In this document: one piece after another, positions 32,960-38,432 of the stretch | Numbering within the stretch: the first letter of the stretch is position 1 | Layout: each line of letters starts with the position of its first letter | Source: a virus | Length of the DNA: 38,432 bases | Direction: 5' to 3' (one strand) | IMG/VR virus record: IMGVR_UViG_3300025099_000056 | Coordinates: 1 to 38,432 of that record | Position numbers and translations under genes: made by a program | Notes under the pieces: generated by a model | What the model saw: only the letters and a program-made list of their open reading frames with translations | Told to the model about the DNA's origin: nothing | The model's database searches: none

Positions 32960-33478
32960 TTATTTATTAGTGCTAACCCAATCTAACTTTACGATATTAG
33001 CATCCGTAAATTTATATGGTGGAGCACCTGGTGATTCTAATACATCTATTCGATTCACAAAACGGGCATTCATAACATCTCGTACTTGATAGACGCCATC
33101 TTTTGCACCATTTTTTGTTCCTCGTAGAAGCACAAAGTCGCCAAAGTTTAATGCACCCCCCCAACGCTTCAGAAGATTCCTACTCACCGCTATAAACTTA
33201 TATTCACTAGCTTTAGTGATTTTTATTCGCGTTCCATCCGCCAGAATGTCCGGTGTAGCATCTGTCTGTTGCGTAACTGGATGATACATTGTAACATCCA
33301 CTTCTATTCCATTTTGCTCGTATTCTTTAAGTTGTAACTTCAACTCATCTCGTTCTTGTACCACCACATCGAGCATTTCTTTCATAGTGTGTTTGTTCTT
33401 TTCAATAAACTTCACACTAACTAAACCATTAATAATAACTAGCATTACAGTCATAACACTTACTAATAGCTTTCGCAT
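32960..33478 (-). CDS. Membrane-anchored 3D-domain (double-psi beta-barrel) protein
   Basis: I place the start at the ATG at 33476-33478 (MRKLLVSVMTVMLVII), with AGAGGT upstream; the frame extends 12 codons further to 33514, but that would leave almost no leader after the promoter. The 172-residue protein has a signal anchor (3-25), a short coiled coil (about 30-55) and a domain with VTMYHPVTQQTDATPDILADG, FIAVSRNLL, GGALNFGDFVLL, KDGVYQVRDVMNARFVNRID. This is the 3D/RlpA/MltA-type barrel, found in enzymes and binders of peptidoglycan. A role in lysis or cell-wall processing is likely, but whether it is catalytic is open. Confidence 0.75.
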   Translation of the reverse strand: MRKLLVSVMTVMLVIINGLVSVKFIEKNKHTMKEMLDVVVQERDELKLQLKEYEQNGIEVDVTMYHPVTQQTDATPDILADGTRIKITKASEYKFIAVSRNLLKRWGGALNFGDFVLLRGTKNGAKDGVYQVRDVMNARFVNRIDVLESPGAPPYKFTDANIVKLDWVSTNK

Positions 33479-33524
33479 AGTATTACCTCTATTGTTGTTT
33501 ATAAATATGTTCATATTTCTCTAA

Positions 33525-33553
33525 ATTTAATACTTTTTTGATATTAATGTCAA
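33525..33553 (-). promoter_or_regulatory. Sigma70-type promoter
   Basis: Reading the minus strand: TTGACA (33553-33548), 17-base spacer, TTAAAT (33530-33525). The -35 is perfect and the spacing is optimal; the -10 matches 4 of 6. It sits in the 115-base gap between 33479 and 33593 and would drive the 3D-domain gene and the modification cassette downstream. This suggests early/middle expression by host polymerase. Confidence 0.62.
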
Positions 33554-33593
33554 GCTTTTTTTTTCAAAAAAGTTTTTATTAATGTTTGATTCC

Positions 33594-33998
33594 TCAGTAC
33601 CAAGTAGGTGGTGAGCTTTCAGGAAAATTGTCAGGTAGTGGGTCATCACCATCGTTCCAACCCCAACCATCAGCCGAACTCATTGAAACTCCTGCTGAAG
33701 ATGTTCCTACGTATTCCCAATCATTACCAAATGGTAATACTGAGCCTGATAAAACTAATGCAGTTCCGAATCCATTCCAACTTCTAAAGTACGTTTCTAA
33801 TTCTGAACCTGATGTTGCGTAGTTGTTATCGTGTAACGATTTGGTGCTATAGTAATATGCAGAACAGGAGTGAGTAGCTTCTGTTAAGAATCTTACTTCT
33901 CGTTCTTCCATATTAATAGAGCCAGAGTTAGCCTCAATACGTTGCTGTTTATGCCACGTTGGCTTATAATATATAATTGCTGTGTATCTGTATCCCAT
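33594..33998 (-). CDS. Unknown small protein, Ser/Tyr/Trp-rich
   Basis: I start it at the ATG at 33996-33998 (MGYRYTAIIYYKPTWHKQQR) because GGAG lies 9 bases upstream; the frame extends to a TTG at 34011-34013 without merit. The 134-residue product has beta-type N-terminal strands, then a Ser-rich aromatic segment and a C-terminus dense in Trp, Asp and Pro (DGWGWNDGDDPLPDN..SSPPTWY). It ends before the gap that holds the next promoter. No family recognised. The acidic, aromatic C-terminus may be a protein-protein tag or a virion tip element. Confidence 0.62.
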   Translation of the reverse strand: MGYRYTAIIYYKPTWHKQQRIEANSGSINMEEREVRFLTEATHSCSAYYYSTKSLHDNNYATSGSELETYFRSWNGFGTALVLSGSVLPFGNDWEYVGTSSAGVSMSSADGWGWNDGDDPLPDNFPESSPPTWY

Positions 33999-34026
33999 AA
34001 TTTTATTCTCCAAAAATAAATATCAA

Positions 34027-34602
34027 TTAAAGACTAAATTCGATTCCCACTTTGAACTTGTAGTACTTTTTATCTTTAATATCGTTATAATCGAATATAT
34101 TACTAAATACTATCTTATCCGTGATTTTCCAATTTAAACTTACATTTTCTTCCATATCAAATCTACTATCACCTGTAAGTTCGTTCCTAAATAAATATCC
34201 ATCAAACTTAGCTTGTAAAGATAATGTATGATTTATTTCTTTTTTCTTTACAACACCTATAGATACTCCACTTTCAAATGCCTCATCAGAGTACAATCCT
34301 GTATAACCAAAACTATAACCATCTTTTTGTAAGCGAGTATCCACTTTACCATATTTTAAATTACGAGATGTCTTATTGACATATTGTGGTTTGATGTAAA
34401 GTAAGCCAGGTTTCCACTCAAACCATACCTCATCATCGGTGTAGTTTTGTCCTAACTCTCGTTCCCAATCTCGTTTGAGATATATAGTTTTAGATTTAAA
34501 TCCTAGAGATAACTCATAATCATCTTTTGTGATTGATTCATCATTGGGTGTTCTCATAGCAAAACTTGAGAACAATATTAATCCACTTAAAAAACTACTC
34601 AT
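34027..34602 (-). CDS. Exported protein, probable outer-membrane beta-barrel
   Basis: The preferred start is the ATG at 34600-34602, giving 191 residues with the signal-peptide-like N-terminus MSSFLSGLILFSSFAM; AAGGG lies 8 bases upstream. The remainder alternates polar and hydrophobic residues in repeated strands (YELSLGFKSKTIYLK, VWFEWKPGLLYIKPQY, YSFGYTGLYS, SGVSIGVVKKK, LSLQAKFDGYLF, ENVSLNWKITDKIVFSNIF) and ends YKFKVGIEFSL, resembling the last strand of outer-membrane barrels. Its start overlaps the upstream gene by 8 bases. A phage-encoded barrel could alter the host surface against superinfection or help lysis. The barrel is a pattern-based prediction. Confidence 0.66.
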   Translation of the reverse strand: MSSFLSGLILFSSFAMRTPNDESITKDDYELSLGFKSKTIYLKRDWERELGQNYTDDEVWFEWKPGLLYIKPQYVNKTSRNLKYGKVDTRLQKDGYSFGYTGLYSDEAFESGVSIGVVKKKEINHTLSLQAKFDGYLFRNELTGDSRFDMEENVSLNWKITDKIVFSNIFDYNDIKDKKYYKFKVGIEFSL

Positions 34603-34840
34603 CAGTTGTATCCCTTCTTGTCGGATACTCAGGTAGTATCCAAGTTGAATCAATCGGTTCCTCTTCTATCGGTGGTATATAATAAGGTGGATCGTTCTCA
34701 GTTGAATCTTCAGGCAGTATAGTTCTTATACCGATACTCAATTCAAACTTATTCAAATCCTCTTCTAATGTACCATTGTAATCTTTTACGACAATAACAA
34801 GCGCTAAAACACAATGGAAGTAAAACCAAGTTAAGTTCAT
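34595..34840 (-). CDS. Small protein with N-terminal hydrophobic anchor and Pro/Glu-rich tail
   Basis: The ATG at 34838-34840 is chosen because AAAGGAG precedes it by 8 bases and it overlaps the upstream stop (ATGA); a longer frame to 34927 lacks a ribosome site. The 81-residue protein has a hydrophobic start (MNLTWFYFHCVLALVIVV) and a C-terminal part rich in Pro, Glu and Tyr (DPPYYIPPIEEEPIDSTW). No lipobox is convincing: the Cys at residue 10 is preceded by YFH. It appears anchored in the inner membrane with its tail in the periplasm, and it is coupled to the barrel-like gene, so the two may act together. Confidence 0.6.
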   Translation of the reverse strand: MNLTWFYFHCVLALVIVVKDYNGTLEEDLNKFELSIGIRTILPEDSTENDPPYYIPPIEEEPIDSTWILPEYPTRRDTTDE

Positions 34841-35148
34841 ATCTGTATCTCCTTTAGATATTTTGGAACGTTTTGTTGTATGTAATGTTGTATCACAAAT
34901 GCTTCTATAAGATGAGTAAAGAACCAAAAGAAAGAAAGTAAAGGTATGTAAATCTTAAAGTTTAATTCTAAGATAGCTATACCTAACCAAGCTAAGAAAA
35001 CCATACCAATACTCTTGGTTACGAAACTAGCTCCACTAAATGCTAAACTCATTACACTACCTCGTGCTACACAAACGTACACGTTAATAGCCATATGTAA
35101 AAAGTTTAAGAAAATGGGTGCAAGAACACCCAATAAAAAATAGTTCAT
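34837..35148 (-). CDS. Three-pass integral membrane protein
   Basis: This 103-residue protein has hydrophobic segments at about 3-27, 38-62 and 66-90 (IYIPLLSFFWFFTHLIEAFVI), with a polar C-terminus. AAGGAG stands a few bases before the ATG and overlaps the stop of the oxygenase gene. It is the first of a set of four tightly packed genes (34837 to 33594) for membrane or exported proteins. No family recognised. It might be a holin-type or envelope-modifying protein. Confidence 0.65.
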   Translation of the reverse strand: MNYFLLGVLAPIFLNFLHMAINVYVCVARGSVMSLAFSGASFVTKSIGMVFLAWLGIAILELNFKIYIPLLSFFWFFTHLIEAFVIQHYIQQNVPKYLKEIQI

Positions 35149-35149
35149 T

Positions 35150-35896
35150 TTAACTCCTTATTGCTTTACTAAACCAAATCTGTAATGATAATCTATCCAT
35201 AGCCATATTTGATGTTTTGGCTACCCTATGATTTATACCTGTTCTCAAAGTTACAAGTTTGTTTGGTGTTGGTTTTATCCACCAACCATCTATAACTTCA
35301 CTCTGAGGTACATCTTCTCCTGCTTCAATTAGTAACTCTCCGTGCCATCTATCCATCCAAGTGCTATGTACGTAAAAGCTACCTGCACCAACTCTTTGCA
35401 TTTGTTTTGCATTGAAAACCTCTTGCTCTTTTTCATCTAAGTCAAAACAAGTAGAGGGATCGTTATGCCAATCAATACCACCACCTGGTGAATTCCATTT
35501 GTAACAATGTATATCTAAGTAATCAAAGTCTGAATCAAATGTTTGCATAAACTCTTCTTTCATTTCAAAGATACGCCTAACAAGTGGTTGAAAATAAACA
35601 TTTAATTCTTTTACAGAATATGGTATCTCATCATATACTGTTTGATTTTCTATCTGTATGGGAAACTCTTTATGTGAATATGGGTTGTATTGTTTATGCA
35701 CAAACTCACGTTCACCAAACATACCAATTTGCATTATGGTGGTTTTATTATAATCTGATACTAGATTTCTATCCCATATAGCTCTCTCGTGAGTATGCTT
35801 CATAGTATCTGTTACATCGATAAATTTATTGTAACAGAACCATTGAACATTTTGAAAGTCTATTTCAGATAATAGATTTTTTGTTACTGAAACCAT
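35150..35896 (-). CDS. 2-oxoglutarate/Fe(II)-dependent oxygenase
   Basis: The 248-residue protein has the double-stranded beta-helix metal site: WHND (H144, D146) after CYKWNSPGGG, then NHRVAKTS (H223) and RLSLQIW (R235, the 2OG-binding position). Enzymes of this prolyl-4-hydroxylase-like group are common in marine T4-like phages, where they are thought to hydroxylate proteins or small molecules; nucleic-acid targets are known in other branches of the superfamily. A TATAAATA late-promoter match lies 45 bases before the ATG (35894-35896). The gene stands between the leader-bearing virion genes and the membrane-protein set. Substrate unknown. Confidence 0.83.
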   Translation of the reverse strand: MVSVTKNLLSEIDFQNVQWFCYNKFIDVTDTMKHTHERAIWDRNLVSDYNKTTIMQIGMFGEREFVHKQYNPYSHKEFPIQIENQTVYDEIPYSVKELNVYFQPLVRRIFEMKEEFMQTFDSDFDYLDIHCYKWNSPGGGIDWHNDPSTCFDLDEKEQEVFNAKQMQRVGAGSFYVHSTWMDRWHGELLIEAGEDVPQSEVIDGWWIKPTPNKLVTLRTGINHRVAKTSNMAMDRLSLQIWFSKAIRS

Positions 35897-35905
35897 TTAT
35901 TTTTT

Positions 35906-36865
35906 TTATTGATTAGGATTTTTTAAGTAGTCCCTTGCTTTATTTATATCATTACGAACAACTGCAATTTTGTTCATCCACCAGCTTGGTAGTGAATCTT
36001 CATCATTCATCATAGTTAGCATCTGTAATACTTCTTGTGCATCCTCTGTAACTAACTTCATACTTCTCTTAGCACTAGCTACATCCGTGTGTCCATCCTC
36101 AGTTATAGTTTCTGACATCCATTCTAAGCCTGGTACTACTACATTCTTAACTTTATATTTCTTTTTCACGTTATCTAAATCTTTAGCTAACTTCTTCAAA
36201 TGAGGTGGTAATTCACCTGTCTTTTTAAAATCATCTCTCATCTTTTTAATCTGAGATTTACTCATCGATTCTTGTATAGCTACTTGAAATCCACCTTTAG
36301 AACTTTTTAAAACAACCATATTTTTAGTTATGGTACTTTTTCTTAAATTTTTCATAGATTGTTTATGTACTGCGATTTGAGCATCTTTTAAATTCTTATA
36401 TATCTTTGGTAATCTTTTAAACTTCATAGTTTCAGCTGATTCGTTCTTTATACAATTAGGATATCTTTTACCAAACAATACTTTTGTTTTACGAGTAGGA
36501 TGTATCTTATATCCTTTCCAACACTTTTCACATAAGCATTGTTTACCCTCTTTTAGTTCCTCATCTTCTTCACCTGTACCACCTGGTGATTTTAATTTGT
36601 AAGTTGGGTCTTCAGCTGACATAACATAACCACAACCCTCAAGTTCTAATCTAATTAATTCTCTTAACTTATCTAAAGTTTCTTGTCTTACCTTGTTAGG
36701 TAATCCCTTATGTTTTGTAGAAGCAAACTTTTTAGTTGATTTCTTTTTCATTGATTTAGCTGCATCTTTTACAGCTTTACTAACTTTACTCGCTGGAACC
36801 TCACCCTTTTTATAAGCGTGAACCAGTCCCATAAATCTTTGTTGTGCTTTACTTACTGATGGCAT
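35906..36865 (-). CDS. DUF3008-like protein with a Cys cluster
   Basis: The 319-residue protein opens with MPSVSKAQQRFMGLVHAYKK..TKHKGLP (1-56), the hallmark of the DUF3008 family, a short helical basic module of unknown function common in phages. A Cys cluster at 110, 112, 115 and 138 (CLCEKCWKGY..RYPNCIK) could bind zinc. The second half is Lys-rich and helical (MSKSQIKKMRDDFKKTGELP..), with a C-terminal DEDSLPSWWMNKIAVVRNDINK segment. The high positive charge suggests nucleic-acid contact, for example an internal head protein. It sits one base after the leader-bearing gene at 36867. The role is inferred. Confidence 0.72.
   Translation of the reverse strand: MPSVSKAQQRFMGLVHAYKKGEVPASKVSKAVKDAAKSMKKKSTKKFASTKHKGLPNKVRQETLDKLRELIRLELEGCGYVMSAEDPTYKLKSPGGTGEEDEELKEGKQCLCEKCWKGYKIHPTRKTKVLFGKRYPNCIKNESAETMKFKRLPKIYKNLKDAQIAVHKQSMKNLRKSTITKNMVVLKSSKGGFQVAIQESMSKSQIKKMRDDFKKTGELPPHLKKLAKDLDNVKKKYKVKNVVVPGLEWMSETITEDGHTDVASAKRSMKLVTEDAQEVLQMLTMMNDEDSLPSWWMNKIAVVRNDINKARDYLKNPNQ
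35941..35948 (-). promoter_or_regulatory. T4-type late promoter motif (TATAAATA)
   Basis: On the minus strand the bases read TATAAATA, the gp55 consensus, 45 bases before the start of the oxygenase gene and inside the end of the DUF3008-like gene. A gp55-type sigma factor is encoded in this window. An 8-base AT-only motif is expected several times by chance in such AT-rich DNA, so confidence is limited. Confidence 0.35.
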
Positions 36866-36866
36866 A

Positions 36867-37193
36867 TTATTTATTTCTATTTAATGCATTTAAAATATCA
36901 GAAACTCTAAAATTATCCTTTTCGATATAATGTTTATCCTCACGATTATTCATAATTTTTTTTATTTTATTAATTTGAGCTGGTTTTAATTTTACTTTTT
37001 TCTGTTTTTTTAATATATTTTCTGATGATGTGCCGCCACCCTTATAAAAGTCTTGTCTCAAATCAAAATCAACAACTTTCCACTTACCTTTTACAAAGTG
37101 TTTATCTATCACCAACTCTATCTGTCCATTATTATCATAAGCGCTTCCTACTTCTACAGATTGTTCATTTAATATGTCCATTAACTTAATCAT
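36867..37193 (-). CDS. Small internal-head-type protein with capsid-leader-like N-terminus
   Basis: The 108-residue protein begins MIKLMDILNEQSVEVG, very like the starts of the genes at 12624 and 37193 and ending in LNE, the (L/I)xE pattern cut by T4 prohead protease. The rest is a Lys-rich small domain (GQIELVIDKHFVKGKWKVVD; KKQKKVKLKPAQINKIKKIM) with a helical C-terminus. Its ATG (37191-37193) overlaps the upstream stop. A small, basic, DNA-compatible protein packed in the capsid, like T4 internal proteins IPI-IPIII, is the natural reading. No enzymatic motif seen. Confidence 0.72.
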   Translation of the reverse strand: MIKLMDILNEQSVEVGSAYDNNGQIELVIDKHFVKGKWKVVDFDLRQDFYKGGGTSSENILKKQKKVKLKPAQINKIKKIMNNREDKHYIEKDNFRVSDILNALNRNK

Positions 37194-38209
37194 TAGAATT
37201 TACCTTGTATAATCCTACCAGCTTTGGCTGCAACACTTCTAGCATCATCATCTGCACGATAGTAGGCTAGTTTTCCACCCTTTTTCTTTTCTTGTTCCTC
37301 ATCATATTTTGTTGATTCAATATATCTTCCGAAATCACCATATAAATCTTCCATTGAACGTGTGATACGAGACATATACTCGTATACCTTTTTTTCTTCA
37401 TTTGTAGTCCAACTATTATACTGCTTTAGTAACTTATCAAACTTAGCTGATGGTTTACCACCGATAGCTGCGGCTATCAATCCATTGGTAAAATCTTTTG
37501 CTGCTTTTACTTTAGCATTCACTTTCTTTTTATCTTTGTATGTTTGATTAAGTAAATCTCTATATCTTCTTTCGTTTCCATCTCTAAACTCACCATCGCT
37601 TTTCCACTTCCAAGAACCCTCACCAACTGCTTGTCTCAATTCTCTTTTTTCTTTACCACCCATATAAGGCATATTTTCATCTAAAGTCACCTGATAGTAA
37701 ACAATGCCGGGTAGTGATTGTACAGCAGCTAAACTTTGGTATCCAAACTTATCAATACCAAAAGACATCTTATCATCACCATAAAGTGAACTTCTTGGAC
37801 CAGCTTGCATCGATGTGCCTTTTCCTGTAGCCCCTTTACGTTTTTGGTCTACATTTCTCCAAGATTTTGTATACCAAAGTGGTTTACCATCTCTTAGCAC
37901 AATAAGTGCAGTTCCCTTTTCTACTTGTCGAATAGAATTGTAATCACCATATCTTTTTTTAGATGGTAAATCCATCTTTTTTGTTGCGACTGCAAACTCT
38001 ATACCTTTTTTCTTAGGTTTTGTATTCTTTTCTATTTGGCTATCCGTAACCTTATCCCATTGAACACCAAGTCTTGCACCATAGGTAAAGAAGTCTCTAT
38101 CTAAACCTTGAAAGTTGTTCACCATTTTTCTAAGGATAGAACTTCTAAATGCTTCTGATAATACACCTGAAGATTTGGATTCTCTTATTATATCTTTTAA
38201 TTTAATCAT
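37193..38209 (-). CDS. 338-residue protein with capsid-leader-like N-terminus
   Basis: The start is the ATG at 38207-38209 (MIKLKDIIRESKSSGVLSEA); the frame also runs back to a TTG at 38219-38221, which I reject because the leader motif begins at the ATG. The first ten residues end in IRE, the prohead-protease pattern. The body is basic and has aromatic- and Gly-rich segments: RKMVNNFQGLDRDFFTYGAR, TALIVLRDGKPLWYTKSWRN, LPGIVYYQVTLDENMPYMGG. The C-terminal half has helices (KAAKDFTNGLIAAAIGGKPS). I recognise no enzyme family. Large size and leader recall T4 Alt, an injected enzyme, but ADP-ribosyltransferase motifs are not evident. It lies 13 bases after the partial gene at the right edge. 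Confidence 0.74.
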   Translation of the reverse strand: MIKLKDIIRESKSSGVLSEAFRSSILRKMVNNFQGLDRDFFTYGARLGVQWDKVTDSQIEKNTKPKKKGIEFAVATKKMDLPSKKRYGDYNSIRQVEKGTALIVLRDGKPLWYTKSWRNVDQKRKGATGKGTSMQAGPRSSLYGDDKMSFGIDKFGYQSLAAVQSLPGIVYYQVTLDENMPYMGGKEKRELRQAVGEGSWKWKSDGEFRDGNERRYRDLLNQTYKDKKKVNAKVKAAKDFTNGLIAAAIGGKPSAKFDKLLKQYNSWTTNEEKKVYEYMSRITRSMEDLYGDFGRYIESTKYDEEQEKKKGGKLAYYRADDDARSVAAKAGRIIQGKF

Positions 38210-38222
38210 ATTATCTTTCAAA

Positions 38223-38432
38223 CTATTTAAAATATTTTAAAATTAATTGTTTCATCTTTGGTAATTGTATAGCTCTGAATTTTTTCTGTAATCTTGGATT
38301 TTTATTGTAAGCCTTATCAATGGTTACTATGAGATTAGCGGTCTGTAAATCAATACCCTTTTCGTGTTGTTTATTTTTAAGAACCTTTTTAGCCACTTCA
38401 ACACCACTAACTTCATTTACTGATTCTTTTAT
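38223..38432 (-). CDS. Small basic protein, 5' end off the right edge
   Basis: The frame is open from the right edge to the TAG at 38223-38225 and gives 69 residues, starting (within the window) IKESVNEVSGVEVAKKVLKN and ending RAIQLPKMKQLILKYFK. It is Lys-rich and helical. The first visible residues, IKE followed by Ser, look like the end of the same leader found in the next gene (IIRESKSS), so the true start probably lies only a few codons beyond the window. If so, it is another small capsid-internal protein. Confidence 0.65.
   Translation of the reverse strand: MKESVNEVSGVEVAKKVLKNKQHEKGIDLQTANLIVTIDKAYNKNPRLQKKFRAIQLPKMKQLILKYFK

Noticed and set aside
33500-33507. TATAAATA on the plus strand in the 115-base gap
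   Set aside because: It would only give antisense RNA to the gene at 33594; the minus-strand TTGACA promoter explains the gap better.
33548-33580. AT-only hairpin (CTTTTTT..AAAAAAG) after the gene at 33594
   Set aside because: The stem has almost no G-C pairs, so it is not a credible terminator.
37193-38209. Alt-type ADP-ribosyltransferase
   Set aside because: Size and leader fit Alt, but I could not see a convincing R-S-E active-site set, so no enzyme name is given.

Overview
This window is part of the genome of a T4-like contractile-tailed phage (myovirus), most like those of marine bacteria. The call rests on the gene content: a gp55-type late sigma factor, gp5-, gp25-, gp6- and gp7-like baseplate proteins, a DnaG/gp61-type primase, an Mre11/Rad50 (gp47/gp46) recombination nuclease, a 2OG-Fe(II) oxygenase, and virion families known from marine T4-like phages. 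The DNA is AT-rich (roughly two thirds A+T by eye), coding is very dense, and start/stop overlaps are common. The host is probably a Gram-negative bacterium with AT-rich DNA, because one gene looks like an outer-membrane beta-barrel. The sequence does not identify the host further. I saw no tRNA, rRNA, CRISPR array, insertion sequence or integrase, and no gene-free stretch above 300 bases (the longest is about 140).

Nearly everything is on the minus strand, so transcription runs right to left. From the right edge: (a) 35906-38432, a row of virion-type genes, three of which have or seem to have a short N-terminal leader ending in (L/I)xE, like the capsid-targeting propeptides of T4 internal head proteins; (b) 33594-35896, a 2OG-Fe(II) oxygenase followed by small membrane or exported proteins including a probable beta-barrel; (c) 28771-33478, from a TTGACA promoter: a membrane-anchored 3D-domain protein, a DruA/DUF4338-like protein, a Mom-like DNA-modification enzyme, a glycosyltransferase with a C-terminal helix-turn-helix, an HD hydrolase and a small membrane protein; (d) 28060-28767, the late sigma factor; (e) 27671-28061, an isolated plus-strand unit with promoter, a small hydrophobic protein and a strong terminator; (f) 13007-27647, the baseplate and tail block; (g) 8133-13010, a zincin with the same leader, a PD-(D/E)xK nuclease, the primase and a fused SbcD-SbcC; (h) 7982-8152, a plus-strand ribbon-helix-helix regulator; (i) 1-7918, a giant PKD-domain adhesin or tail fibre running off the left edge.

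How it fits together: gp55 directs late transcription of the virion genes; gp5, gp25, gp6 and the gp7-like protein build the baseplate; the giant protein and the LamG-bearing protein probably contact the host. SbcDC, the primase and the resolvase-like nuclease serve replication and recombination. The Mom/DruA-like/glycosyltransferase trio is best read as a DNA-modification cassette protecting phage DNA. The leader-bearing proteins, one a metalloprotease, may be packed in the head and delivered with the DNA.

Most notable: the Mom + DruA-like + HTH-glycosyltransferase cassette; the capsid-leader set including a zincin; a single-chain Mre11-Rad50 with a changed metal-ligand motif; gp6 split in two by one in-frame stop; and the lone plus-strand hydrophobic gene.
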